NCBI GenBank assembly: GCA_964035545.1
Contig: OZ037766.1
Span: 16,438,222-16,502,221, forward strand
Direction: 5' to 3'
Length of the DNA: 64,000 nt
DNA from: Bugula neritina
Taxonomy: Eukaryota; Bryozoa; Gymnolaemata; Cheilostomatida; Bugulidae
Shown: positions 23,584 to 35,780 of the stretch, in pieces
Layout: each line of letters starts with the position of its first letter
Position numbering within the stretch: position 1 is the stretch's first letter
Notes under the pieces: model-generated
Database searches by the model: none
The model's input: only the letters and a program-made list of their open reading frames with translations
What the model was told of the DNA's origin: nothing
Program-made: the position numbers and the translations under genes

Positions 23584-26172
23584 TACTTCTACTAGTAGTA
23601 ATAGTAATACTAATTGTTTTTAGGCGTTCAAGGTTGAATACCTGAAATAAAAATAACAAATAATATTAAGTCATTTTCACTATTATATAAATAATAATAT
23701 ATTTTTGTATATGACATATTTTATCTGAACTGAAAGTGAAGGTTTACCTTAAATTAATGGCTTAATACTGAGTCAAAGCATTCAGAACTTCAACTTGCCC
23801 AACTTTGAAAAACTTTGCAGTCACTCAAGACTATTAGCTGAGCATCAGTATTAGTCATTTTTTTAGCATAAGCAAGTCTTGAGCCAGGAATTTTTAAGTA
23901 ATGCAGTCCGCAAGTAGCCTGAACGCTACTCTAATAACTGTTACCTACAGTTGTATCATAGCCTATAACTATAAGCTTGCTATTATTTGCCAACATGATG
24001 AAATTTTTTACCCATCAGGCTTTGTAACTGTAAATCTGTGCTATGATATAGTATATGTTTTATATTAAAATATATAAGGAATAATTTATTCTTGTGAAAA
24101 AATACTCCCTAGCATAATACTGTGTTTTCTACAACAATTTTATTAGGTAATGTCCAACAAAAGCAGCACATATATATTAGTAGCTCAATTAAGCTATAAC
24201 ATGTCTAAGCTACCAAAAGCAAATTTATAGAACCTACAACTTAGAGGCAGTTAAGAGAACGTTGGGTGAATTTGTAAATGCAGCTAATGCTTATAACAAT
24301 AATAGTTTCTGATCTAATATGTTTTACGCTCAAATCATTTGAATCACATTTATATACAAATTTTAGATAATTATCTGTAATCATGTATGAAAAACCAAAA
24401 TTTGTTATTAAAAGTATTACAGCAATATATTGAAGATGTGGAAGAGAAAATGAATATAATTTAACATAAGGATGGAGAAAAACGAAATTATTAGGCATTT
24501 AGCAGATTAAAGCCTGTAGGCTAGTGATAAAATATGATCAACATCTGGGAATAGGTAACCTAGAATTGTAGTAATTTATAGTCACACGGCATTTAAAATA
24601 AATAAACGGCAAATAGTTGAATTTATTCAACACATAAAGACTAGTGAGTAGCTTAATGAAGCATCACACTTGTTTGTTGGGAAGATGGTGCGACTTTCTA
24701 AAATCAGGCATCTATTTCTCACTGCGATCTGGCTTGATTCAAAATATCATCCAAGTCCTAAGAGCTTCTGCTAAATAAATACTAGTATATATAACATATG
24801 CTATTTAATTTATATAGAAAATGCTTTGTTAAATGCAGTTCTGTTTTTTTACTGTTGGGAAAACTTCTTAACCAACGAGGAAAAGCTCATCAAGTTTTTC
24901 ATTTTCAAAATTTTTTTCAAGTGCCTGTTCAGTTTTTACCTACATTAAAGAGACAGATTTTAAATTCGTTTTTAGTTTGCTGTGTTTGGCTATCAATTAG
25001 TCCATCACAGAGTGATTAAAACCCATCAAAATATTCATTTGTGCATTTAGCTTTCAAAGTTTGGTTACCAGTACTTCAAGTTTTGATATGAAAATATATT
25101 TTTTAATTCTTCATGGTACATTCATACAGATTATTGTGATAAAAAATTGGTACGTGAAGTTAGTCATGCAGAGTTTTAATTTTGTAGGTCCCACACACTT
25201 ATATTGAGTATGTTATTTGCTTTTAGATTTAAAAAATGTGCATCTAATTGGTGTAAGTAAAAACTTACATATAATATCTTGAAATTATTTTGTTTTGAGG
25301 CTTTATTACACCAATTATCCCTGCAATGTTGAATTCATACTGATTAGTTCCTGCTGCATTAAGTCAACCAGTTACATTTACTATGGTTATATTTAAAGTT
25401 ACCCAAGAAAGTCCAGTACTAGTATGTCTTTCATACATTGCGCAGTTTGAAGACATTTAAAGTAAATCAGGCTTTGTATTATGTCAATTTACTTGAAACA
25501 TTAGATCTGTATAATATAAAGAAGGCTATGGGGTAAAAATATAGAGCTTACAGAGTGTTTAAAAACTAAAAAGTTATTATAAGTCGTCAGTTTCCTACAA
25601 AACTTAAAAGGCTCTCTTACTACATTATCATTTGTCTATTTTGTTAAAATGTTGCAATATCGGTGTTTTTATGTCATCATTAGGCTGCTTTCTTACATGA
25701 TCAGAGTCAGCGGTATGAAAAAGATTTTTATAAGGAGTAATCAAGTTATAAAGCAAACAAAAAGGACAGAAAAAAGGCTTCGTCTAGATAAGCTGCCTTT
25801 TTATTTGTCAAAAATCAAAATTTAACTTCATAAAACAACATTTTTCTTAAAACAATCACTGGCAATACTGGTAATACTATTAAAATATTGGGAATTTCTT
25901 AGTTACTAAAACAATTGACAATTTCCTAGTATTTTATATAAAAAATAATACTTATTATAATGCATAATATAATCTCAAAGCACAAACAGCTGTTATTTAT
26001 TGAACAGTTTTAAATTAGTAAGTGTATTTAATAGAAAATAATATAGATTATTAGGCAGTTATGCTAAAAGTGATTTCTTTTGTAGCATTGGTGGACAACA
26101 AAAGTTTGGCCATTCAAATTAAAATATTTATTATGCTGTTTATTATTCTTCGTACATTTGCTGCAGAGAAAG
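23584..26172. other. Intergenic, upstream of CHID1
   Basis: AT-rich sequence without a recognisable gene. The short open frames at 24241-24498 and 24798-25019 show no family motif and I regard them as chance. The CHID1 promoter must lie in the right part; I see no distinctive core element. Confidence 0.4.
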
Positions 26173-29100
26173 ATGATTTGCTCTTGTATAGCCTGGAAAG
26201 TTGTTATCATATCTTGCGTTGTGTTGCAACTAACTGCAGTGAATGGAACACTCTCTAAAAGTGATAAAAAAGCTAAGAAAGCTAAACTAAAAGTGAGTCA
26301 GATTAGTTTATGAAGTATACTTACTAACTTTTTAAATTCTTAGTTACTTAAATGAAGCCAAATGGTAGTGATAGGCTTTATGATTGCACAGCTAAAATAT
26401 TTACTAACAAGTATATTTAATTTTGATTAATATTAGAAAAAATTGTAATACAGTGCTCCCTCTATATCTCACAAATCCATTTCTCATGAAATTCCATAGG
26501 TCACAAGAAGGACTTGGCCCCCTGCTTTGTAGCTTTTGTATGTGTGCATAGGGGAAAGACGGTCAAATTTAACAGAACTGTGAGTTATTCTGGTATTCTT
26601 CTATGTCAGGAATTGAGGTTTCGGGACCTGCAGCTTAATGAGATACGGAGGGAGCATTGCATTTAGTTTTGATGCTATTATATTAATGTTGAGATAAATT
26701 TATGTAAAACGTTGATAAATACATTTTATATTATGTCTCAGGATAATTCAAATGTAAAGAATGTTTTTGAGAGAGGTTTAGTTGAAGCACAAACTCAATC
26801 AGCAGATATACTCAAAGAACATTCTAGATACTGTGAAGCTGAAAGAGATCAAACAGTTTTCAAAGGGAAAGTGTTAGCCTATGTAACTCCTGTAAGTGCA
26901 TATCTGTATATATATGTGTGTGTGCGCATGTGTTCAAGTCTTTGACTTTTGAAAGTGTATCTATGTGCATTAACCTTGATAATGTAAAAATATGAGATGA
27001 AATCTTTTCTAAGAGGCTTTTAATTTTGTGAATCTTTAAAATTTTTAAATTATTTATTATTTTATTTTTAAATTTATTTTAGTGGAATTCAAAAGGATAC
27101 GACATTGCAAAAATATTTTCCAAGAAGTTTGATTTGGTGTCACCAGTTTGGCTGCAGGTTGTGTCAAGGCCAAACAATGAGTTTGAAATTCTAGGAGGCC
27201 ACGACATTGATAGTGGTTGGGCAATAGAAGTTATGCAAGGGAGAGATAATCTAATGGGTATAAATTAGTTTCTTTAAACATAATATCTACCAGTTACTTC
27301 ATTTTTATCTTTTAATTTTTATCTCAGGAGATAAAAAACAATTTATACTCATGTAATAGCTCATTTCTGTTAAAAAATATTGAATTGATGTCTTTGGCTA
27401 ACCTTCACCAAGTCATCTAGGTTTACCATGTTGTAAAAAGTTGTTTAAAAAGACCGCAATTTTCAAAATAATATAAATTATTTTAAAAACTTTCATAAGC
27501 ATTTTATGAAATTCAATATGTTTGTACTGAGCAGAGCTAGTTCATTGTTTGCTTGTTTCTATGGCAACTTTTAGTGCCTCGAGTTTTGTTTGACAAATGG
27601 TCCTTGGAGGATTATGAGAATCTGTTTAGCAGAGAGGAGTTTATGGCTAAATGTGCAAAAGTTATCACGTCATTTATAAAGGTTTGTAAATTATTTCAAT
27701 TTTGAGTCACTGTTTAAATTTCTTCAATGGAATTTTGTGTAAGTGGTTCAAAACAGATTCACCTGCGGAAATAAGATTTTTTAAGAAATACATCTTTTGT
27801 TGACTATTTATTTTACTTTCTACATTATAGAAACACAATTTTGCTGGAATTACATTGGAGTTATGGAATCAAATGCCTACATCAATGCAGATGGATGCCA
27901 CTCACTTTATAATTGACCTCTCAGAAATGCTGCACAAGGCTGAGAAGTCGCTCACCCTTATAATTCCTCCTTTAGCTGTACAGCCTTCTTCCAGGTTTGT
28001 TCACATGTTTACATTTACGAGTATCAACAAGTAACAGTATTTGAACAAACAATATTTTAACAGATATTTTTGTGTAAAAGTATTTGTCTGGAACTTATTT
28101 TTGCTTTTCTGTGGTTGAATGCTGAACAATGATGTCATACGCAAATTTGCAAATTGCCACACGTATGTTAAGCCACAAAATGTAAATGTTAGATTGTATA
28201 TTTTTAGGATTCCACAGTTTACAAAGGAAAACTTTGAAGAATTAAAAAGTTCTGTTGATTACTTTAATATAATGACTTATGATTATCATATGCAGTCGTA
28301 AGTATTGACCTTTGAATACCTTGTATCTGGATCTAATCTCACAGTGTGTATAGCTTTAAAAACTTATTATAATATCTTCTTGTATGTAATGTGCAATGTT
28401 AGTAGTTGTTTTCTCTTTTTAGCATAACTACCCAACAAACACATCACTAATAACTAAATAACTAAAATTAGGAAATTGACCAATATAGATTGACATTAGT
28501 ACTAGATTTCGGTTTAATTTTTGGATGCATGGATGAAAATGCTCTTTTTATTCACGTAACAATTTTACATAACTTATTGCAGTCTTAAAAAATTATACAC
28601 ACCATAATTACTGTGTTAATTTGTAACATTTTTAGCAAGGTTTAAAACAATTGCATTAACTTATAATGGTTGAATGGTGTTTTAGTGAAAAATATTTAAA
28701 CCAAATCAAATAATTATCTATATTGGAGTAGTATTAATGGCTGTTCTAATTTGTTGTCAGCATAATGATGATTATTTAATATTATTTATTGACTCTTATA
28801 TGTAGATAAATATAAACTATCAATGTTTTCTTTTGCTTAAACTGCGTATTGCTGCAACTTTTTATCAAGTCCGTTACACATGTATATACAGTTATTTAAA
28901 TGAGCTTGTTTTAAAGACTTGTGAATGACTTGAAACATTACTTGGTTTGACTAGTGATTGGTATACTCACTTTGACTTGACTCACTTCTACACTTGATTT
29001 TGATATTTACATGTTTGTATAATATTTGAAGTATTGAGAGTTTTGCGCCTGGAGAACACTGGCAACTCTTTTTCATATAAAAATTTGTTTTCAACGGCAG

Positions 29101-30699
29101 TTTAATACATAATTTATATTCTGCTATACCACTTAATAATTAATTATCATTGTGTTTCATAGGGATATTACACATTTTACTTTAAATCACATCTATTGTT
29201 ACTGATACACGATTAGAATGTATCATTTCAAGGAATGTAGCAGGACCAATATCTCCTATAAAGTGGGTAGAGCAAAGTGTTACTGCTATTTGCCCTGAAG
29301 ATCATGAAATAGACCGGGCTAAAATTTTACTTGGCCTCAACTTTTATGGAATTAGGTTTGGAGAGTTCTCAGGAGCCCAACCAATTCTAGGACATGAGTA
29401 AGTACTAGTTCTAAAAAATTCAATAATATAGCTCTGGTTTTGAATATTTTGACTCTTAGTGTAAAATAATTGCCCCCACTGGGAATCGAACTCGAGTCCT
29501 CTGGCTTGCAAGCAAGTGTGCTACCATTACACCACTGGGTAAACTCAACACTACACTTGGGTTTGGTATTGTTGTTACATTCAACCTTACACATTTCTCT
29601 TCACAAAAAACAATTACTGAAATCAATATTGAAGTCTTTCTATCAATTGCTCATAGGGGCCAGTATGCTCTCTGTACAAATCTCCTTTTTCATGGTGTAG
29701 GATAATGAAAACATTATGCACAATTTTAAAATGTAAAAATATTGTAATAAGTTTAATCAATTTGCAATTAAATGTAACATAGCATTTAGTGTTGCCTGTA
29801 CAACTAACTGTTCAGAGAGATGCTCTTGCTTTTATTGGCAGCAACTGCAAGATGCGTCATCAATACAGTTCTTCTTGAAATAGTATGATTTTAGTGGACG
29901 ATTTCCTGCTATTTTACTTGTAGCTTTGTGGACATATTGAAATCTAGTTCACCAGCAGTAAAATGGCAACGTAACGAAGAAGAACATTTATATTTATACA
30001 AAAAGTAAGCATCAATAAAACTATTGTTCAACTACATTTATTCATATAGTTCACTCATATAATTAATCTGGAGTCAATTTCAAATAAATAAACAGATGAT
30101 GTAGTTATCACTGCCGTAAGTTTTAGATTTGACTTCAATAAAGTTTTGCTTAGCCTAGGGCCACACTGAGCGTATTTTCGCATGCGAAAATTGAAACCAC
30201 AAGTAGCAAAGGTGTCGACTGTAGCGTCAGTGATGCGTGATAAATAAAGCTTTCATTTTTAAATCGCACTCGCTTTCAATAAAACGCAATTTACTGGAAT
30301 TTAGCACTAAAATGATGAAAGTGGGCTCGCTGAATAACTACCAGCCAATTAGGTGACGACGACAGACGATTCGCACTTGCGTTGAGAATGCTGAGCCACA
30401 AGTGCGAATGTTTTCTCAACGCGTACAGTGGACACCTTTGCTACTCGTGTTTTCAATTTTCGCATGCGAAAATACGCACAGTGTGGCCCTAGGCTTAGCC
30501 TGTAATAAATTTTTATACAGTTAAAATTTAATAAAATCTGTTATATATTTGTAGCAGCAAAAATGGTGAAAATCTGTATCTATTTTATCCTTCACTGCTG
30601 TCTATCAAAAAAAGGATTGACTTAGCTAAGCGGCTTGGTACAGGCATTGGAATATGGGAAATAGGACAAGGTCTTGACTACTTCTATGATTTATTATAG
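26173..30699 (+). CDS. CHID1: Chitinase domain-containing protein 1 (SI-CLP), 9 exons, complete
   Basis: Secreted or lysosomal GH18-like protein. Exons: 26173-26292, 26742-26891, 27083-27257, 27575-27681, 27831-27994, 28208-28297, 29233-29397, 29924-30004, 30555-30699. Phases agree and give 398 aa, close to human CHID1 (393). Residues 1-25 look like a signal peptide, followed by [11 protein letters not shown] as in CHID1. Family landmarks are [37 protein letters not shown]-type strand and MTYDYH (about 261), NFYG, and the C-terminal [15 protein letters not shown]. The position of the chitinase DxxDxDxE motif reads [11 protein letters not shown] (about 188-198), so the canonical catalytic acids are absent, as in other CHID1 proteins. 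It probably binds saccharides rather than cleaving chitin. The ATG at 26173 gives the signal peptide. It converges with DCP2. Confidence 0.94.
26451..26659. mobile_element. Mariner/Tc1-like MITE in CHID1 intron 1
   Basis: A 209-bp segment with imperfect inverted ends: CAGTGCTCCCTC at the left and GAGGGAGCATTG at the right, extended by TATCTCA/TGAGATA. The left flank is TA and the right flank is CA, so one copy of a TA target duplication may have decayed. There is no coding capacity. Confidence 0.65.
29470..29541 (-). repeat. tRNA-derived repeat (tRNA pseudogene or SINE head)
   Basis: Read on the minus strand this has tRNA-like promoter boxes: a GTGGTGTAATGGTAGCAC box A and a GAGTTCGATTCC box B, spaced as in a tRNA. 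The T stem and acceptor stem do not pair properly, so it is not a working tRNA gene and I assign no isotype. It lies in CHID1 intron 7 and differs from the SINE family at 34097 and 63667. Confidence 0.55.
30156..30492. mobile_element. hAT-like foldback MITE in CHID1 intron 8
   Basis: This 337-bp element has long inverted ends of about 60 bp that start near TAGGGCCACACTG and include TTTTCGCATGCGAAAA on both sides. The flanks carry an 8-bp direct duplication GCTTAGCC (30148-30155 and 30493-30500). The boundary may shift by one base because the TSD ends in C and the right end is CTAG. There is no coding capacity. The TSD length and GGCCACAC-type ends suggest hAT. Confidence 0.82.
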
Positions 30700-30942
30700 A
30701 AACATAGTTGACTGGCATGAATATTACATAATTATATTTTCATAGAATTGTAGGCCTCGAGAAAGACAGGCACTCAGTTATGTATCACACTTTGCTGAGA
30801 CATTTTATGAATGTGTACATAAATTATCAAAAAATACAATCATAAAAAATGTTTGATGAAATGGCTTTTGAAAAACCAACTAAAAATGAGCACCTCATAA
30901 GCATAGTTGAAATGTAGTATGTGAATTCAGCTTATTAGAGTT
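30700..30942. other. Convergent 3' ends of CHID1 and DCP2
   Basis: Only 243 bp separate the two stop codons, so the 3' UTRs of the two mRNAs may overlap. No canonical AATAAA was confidently placed for either gene in this gap. Confidence 0.5.
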
Positions 30943-33900
30943 TTACAGACTCTTCATAATGGCATCAATGTCCAGTTTAAAATTTTTCCATTCTTTACAT
31001 GGCACAATTAATGGTGACTCCAGCCCAAGAAAAGCACCAGGTTTTCTTGTGTCTACAAAAAATTAGTTACAGTTCACAGTACAAGGAATAAAATAAAACT
31101 TCCCTGAATTAAGAGAGCAACTACACCATTACCTTAAGTTGATCATAAAACACGGAGTTATAATTTAGCTCAAGATCAATTGTAAAATATTGAAATGTGT
31201 TAATTGTCTCCACCTGCTTAAATTTTCCTGTATTGAAAAATATAGGTTTTTGCTTAATCTGTTTAGCATTAAGATATGGGATACAGAACAAAGAATTTTG
31301 ATATATAGAACTAATGTGTCCAATGCATACATCCTGCAATATTAAATAATACTTTTTGTACATTTTCATTTTCCTGTAATGTAGAATACAAATTTAAAAC
31401 AGGGTACATAAATTTAATAGCGAAATTTTCCATAAAAAAATGGAAAACAAAAAATATTTAAAAGCATATTGAATCTAGTGTTGACTAAAAAGGACTAATA
31501 AATACAAGAAATCAGTTTACTTGCCTTGTTCACCAATATTCAGTGATAGCTTTCTCTGCTCTATTTCTTTGTAGCCAGCCGATACTTGGTCTTTTTGCTA
31601 AAAAAAATGCTCATTAGTAAAAATTCTGCAAGTGCTGATTTTGATATAAAAACAGCAATAGACTTCTTCTATAGCAGAATGTTTATAACAGAATTTAATT
31701 CTTGAAGCTCCTCTATTGCACACTTCAATTTCTCAGTAACCAAATCAAACCAACACTCAAGAAAAATCAATTAGGAATTGCATACTTTCAAGTAATGATA
31801 TGTAGAAACTTACTAGAAGTCTTATTTGAGCAGGAGATTGAGATTTCCTTTGTGTTTTCGGGCCAGCCCTTCTCGCATGTCTTCGGGCCTTCGGAGAAAC
31901 GTGTGGAGGGGACGGACTGACACAGCTCAAGATTTCTTCAAGTATATAATAGTTCTATAAGCAAAAACAGATGAAGCTGAAACATGCAGGCTTTTACTTG
32001 TCCCCTATATTACATATTAAAATCAATTGAACCACTTTAACAATTATTTGCTGCTAGTTAACTACACGCCAACACCTTCTAAGGTTCAAAGTTCAGCACA
32101 TTTATAATAATATATATATTTGACCCATGGAAAGATTGGATTGCTAAAGTTATTGCTAAATTGGTACTAGCTATTGTATGAGGTACTGAGGTTATTAGTC
32201 GGTAGCTCAACTATAAGCATTATATACAATATGCATGCGTAATACAGAACTAAATTAGTGATAAATTAATTGTATTAAAATATATAGCTGCATTTAAAGG
32301 CCTAGAAAAAATAATTTTTTTACAGCTTTTATACACAAATATTTTCTTTTAGTTTTCCGTCGTCATTTATTAATTTGTAAACTTCACATTTTAAAAATTT
32401 TATTACCCCTCTCCCACCCCCCTGAATTGTGTAAATTTTCCCCAGTTGAAGTTGGGCTGTTTGCTTTCAAAAATGCTTGTAATGCATATTTTAACTCAAT
32501 AACTTAAGTAGAACTTGATAAGCTAAAAAACATTAGCCTCACTAAGCTACTTATGTGAAAGTTTAGAATGGGAGACAGGGAGGGAGGGAGGGAGGGAGGG
32601 AAGGAGAGAGAGAGGCAGGGAGGGAGAGAGAGAGAGCTCCTTGCATGTAAAATTATACTTTATTTATCATGGAAATTATGAACAATGATATGATACATTT
32701 ATCAAAGCTTATAGAAAAAAAATATATTTGCCAACAAACTTTCAATTTACATCGTAAAAACATTGTAAACAAAGTTTTCCCAAACAATCTCAAATAAAGT
32801 GCTTGTGACCGATAATGTAAATGCTGATAAACTTATGCAAACAACTTAAGAAAATGTTATATGACCATTGAACAATATTATTAACAGAACCTTCCAGAAT
32901 AACAAATTCATCACACCGACCTTGATACTGATTTAAGGACTTGAGAGCGAAATCTTTCTGAGCTTGAGTCCTAACTTTCTCAGGTACTGCATGTGGGTTG
33001 TAAGGATTCTCAGCAATCCATCTCTGCAGCTGTCTGAACACAATTTAATAAAGTTGAACTACACTGGTGCATCAACTAAACTGCAGTGCCTTATTGTGAA
33101 GAAAAGTTTATAAATTATGACTTATTAGATATAGAGCTTTTAGCTCTTACGTTTTTATCTAAAGATAGACATTTCTATGACAACATATAAAACTTAAAAT
33201 TGACAGTAAAACTACAGTGCCTTATTGTAAAGAAAAGTTTATAAATCGTGTATAAAATATAACACTTAATTTAGATATACAGCTTTTAGCTATTAAGTTT
33301 CCATCTAAAGATAGAAGATATCAAACTGATAGTAATAAATCCAAACTATACTCAAATATATAAATTTGAAAAGCTCCATATATCAATTAGTAATAGCAAT
33401 GTACATATATTCTAACAGTAAACCTAAAGAAATTAGCCAGAATTTCAAGTACTTTTATTTCTTAGTTTATGGGTTTTTATTCTTAAGTTTGTGAAAATAG
33501 ATTTAAAATAGTTGATGAAAATATTTCCTTACTTCATAAAAGGAATAATCATAAAAAAGGAGTTGGGTGACAGGCCTTGCAAAGCATCTTTATGACGGTA
33601 GTCCTTCTTATGTTTAGGTAAAAGCTCCACTGGAAACCACTGCATAGCTTTAATTTCATTTCTAGACTGCGACTGGAAGAAAGTATCTAATGACACACCT
33701 ATCAAATAACAAAAAATCACTCTGACTATAGTCAGTAACATAGTGAGCTCAAAGAAGGATTAAGGCATGTACCAACTTACACAGTAACTAGTAGAAAGCT
33801 GTGAAACTGCTGCAAAATCTAAGACTATGATTAGCACTTTAATTAATCAATTTTGATTAAGTTGAATGTATAATTTTGTTTAAAGATTGATCAATGCATA

Positions 33901-35780
33901 CTGTTATTAACAATCAGTTGTTTTACCTACATTTTGTAACAACTTCAGCATAAATTTATGCTAGCATTCCTTCATAGAATTAAACGCCTTTTACGCCATA
34001 CTATGTCGTAGGGCTTGAAATGCCACCTTTAAAATGCAAGCAATTACATAACCTAAAATTTAACTATATATTATACTAGTTATAAACATTGTTATACCCA
34101 CGCAAGTTTATAGTCACCATCAATGTGAGAAACTCCTGATGAAAATGATTTTTTGTTAAATCAGGCTAAGGACTTATTCAGATGGGGCACAAGAGCAATT
34201 ATGACTGGATGCTCTTCCTAATATCACCAATGGTGTTTACAGAGGTTCAAACCCATGACTTCATGTTTACTAAGCCAAACGCTCCAACCCCTAGACCACA
34301 GCTGCTCCCTATGAACATTGCTATACATGAGGGGCTAAAAGTTCTGTCAGTTACCTGGCACAATGTAAAGCCTGCAATACTGATCCCCTACTGTGTGCTC
34401 TAGATAGTGATTAGGATTGATTCTGTCAGATACATCGTGTCCAGTCTCTTCGAAAAGCTATGTGCACAAAAACATAAGCATGAAGTAAAGTGATCAACAG
34501 TTTGGAGTAGCTATTGAAAATGGTAGACTCAACAATACAGTGTGCACCATATGCAAACAGAGTTCTAAACATAACCAAATATATAGCATTTTTTTAGTAT
34601 AGTTCTTAGCAAAGCTCGTATTAAATTAATTATGAAAATTCTAAATACAACCTCTCGCTGGGCACACCGTATCGGCTCTTCCTTTTCATTTATTTTGCCT
34701 TTTGGAAATCCCCAAGATTTGGAAAACCCTTGAACAAGGAGCACATATTGTAAAGTGGGATCCAGTAAAATCACACCGTAAGTAGGAACGCTAAGCTTAT
34801 AAGCTTTCCAGTCCCGCAACATCTGTTCACAGTCGTCGGGGCCAGGGTGAAGAAATGGACAATGTTTAAATAGTTTACTATATGTTAAGGCCAAGTAAAT
34901 ACGCTGTATATACTAAATAATAAATAAAAAAATATTCAATTGTGTGTAAAATGCATTCAGGAAAAGGAAAAGTTCTAAAATAAAAAAATTAAAAATTGCA
35001 TGTGAAAGTCTGCTGCACAGATGTGAGTACTACCTCAAGCCTTATTCAAAATGCTGTCCACATCTAAAGCATAATTTAGAAATAAATGACTCCATAACCA
35101 TTAATGTTATATGTATGCAACTTAGATCATAATTAATCTTTCAACCGAAACATATGAAATAATTGTCAAACTAGATTAAATTTCATAAATTGAAATGTGA
35201 TCTATTTTACTACAGTAGTATTTTAGGGTACATCGTATTCTTCACACAAGAAGGATAACAAAGATGAATATTGACACTACTATACTACTATCAATAAACA
35301 TTAAGATTGCATAAATTTGGTTCACTTGAAAATTCTTATTCTATTGCCAAAAAGGATATTTTGTGTAGCAAACTCTTTTATTCCCACAGATGCCAACCCT
35401 TTATTTTCAGGAACTATGAAGTCTATATAAAACCAGTGGGCACTTTCAATCTGGAAGAAGAGTCTTATAGAGCTCTTCTTGTATTCATCAGGAATGTTCA
35501 GAATAAACCGGCTAAAACATAACGTTTTAGATCAAATAAACAAGTGTAAATATCATGTATGCAAAGCAACACTAAGCCATTACTTTAATAAAAACTAACT
35601 GTATGCTAAAACATTAATTACTAATAAAATATATAATAAATACATTACATAAAATGTTGGAATATCTACTACGTAATAAAATCCAAAGCAACACATTCAA
35701 CCTGATCACAACTTTCATGATATTACCAACCTGCATAAATCATCTAAAAAATGTGGGGGTATCCTAAAACTGCGATCCAT
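30943..35780 (-). CDS. DCP2: mRNA-decapping enzyme 2 (Nudix hydrolase), 9 exons, complete
   Basis: Cytoplasmic decapping enzyme that releases m7GDP from mRNA, acting with DCP1. Exons 5' to 3': 35780-35731, 35511-35360, 34872-34652, 34457-34355, 33698-33533, 33033-32886, 31954-31814, 31597-31525, 31052-30943; 387 aa plus TAA (human 420). Residues 1-90 form the N-terminal regulatory domain ([31 protein letters not shown]). [10 protein letters not shown] opens the Nudix fold. The Nudix box runs from [13 protein letters not shown] (about 122) through REL to FEETG, with catalytic candidates E144 and E145. QWFPVELLP and [12 protein letters not shown] form the Box B side. The C-terminal tail is basic and ends [15 protein letters not shown]. 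Intron 2 is AT-AC (U12) and intron 8 is GC-AG; the other introns are GT-AG. The donor of intron 6 (GTTAAT at 32885) is weak, so the end of that exon is less sure. Confidence 0.92.
31053..31524 (-). other. DCP2: GC-AG intron of DCP2 (intron 8)
   Basis: The donor reads CAAG followed by GCAAGT, the usual GC-AG context with strong flanking matches. The acceptor is TTTTTGTAG. It preserves phase 1 and leads into the C-terminal exon. Confidence 0.75.
32570..32637 (+). repeat. Purine tract (GGGA)n/(GA)n
   Basis: About 68 nt of GGGAGGGAGG and GAGAGA in DCP2 intron 6; on the gene's sense strand it reads as a long pyrimidine tract. Confidence 0.85.
33079..33317. repeat. Diverged tandem duplication, period about 127 bp
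   Basis: The blocks 33079-33180 and 33206-33317 share GTGCCTTATTGT.AAGAAAAG, TTTATAAAT, AGCTTTTAGCT and ATCTAAAGATAGA in the same order. They lie in DCP2 intron 5. Confidence 0.7.
34097..34309 (-). mobile_element. tRNA-derived SINE, copy A (minus)
   Basis: On the minus strand it starts GGGAGCAGC, has box A TGGTCTAGGGGTTGGAGCG and box B GGGTTTGAACC, and continues with TTAGGAAGAGCATCC to the tail GACTATAAACTTGC. It aligns along its whole length with 63667-63875, with scattered substitutions. It lies in DCP2 intron 4. Confidence 0.85.
34873..35359 (-). other. DCP2: U12-type AT-AC intron of DCP2 (intron 2)
   Basis: The 487-nt intron starts ATATCCTTTTT (35359 downward), the U12 AT-AC donor consensus, and ends in AC at 34873. 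A U12 branch-site match GGCCTTAAC lies 11 nt before the end (consensus TTCCTTAAC). Joining here gives EFATQ-IFKHCPFL in phase, as expected for DCP2. No GT donor near the exon end preserves the family sequence. Confidence 0.88.

Noticed and set aside
24241-25019. Short open frames between the hAT MITE and CHID1
   Set aside because: No recognised motif, and composition matches the surrounding intergenic DNA.
29470-29541. Functional tRNA gene on the minus strand
   Set aside because: Box A and B are present, but the T stem and acceptor stem do not pair, so I list it only as tRNA-derived.
31121-31369. 82-codon minus-strand frame within DCP2
   Set aside because: It lies within intron 8; adding it breaks the phase between exons 8 and 9.
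35300-35360. DCP2 exon 2 extended to a GT donor (TTCAA followed by GTGAAC)
   Set aside because: It adds residues foreign to DCP2 and gives a stop in the next exon; the AT-AC junction solves both.
35307-35522. Plus-strand 71-codon frame
   Set aside because: It is the shadow of DCP2 exon 2 on the minus strand.
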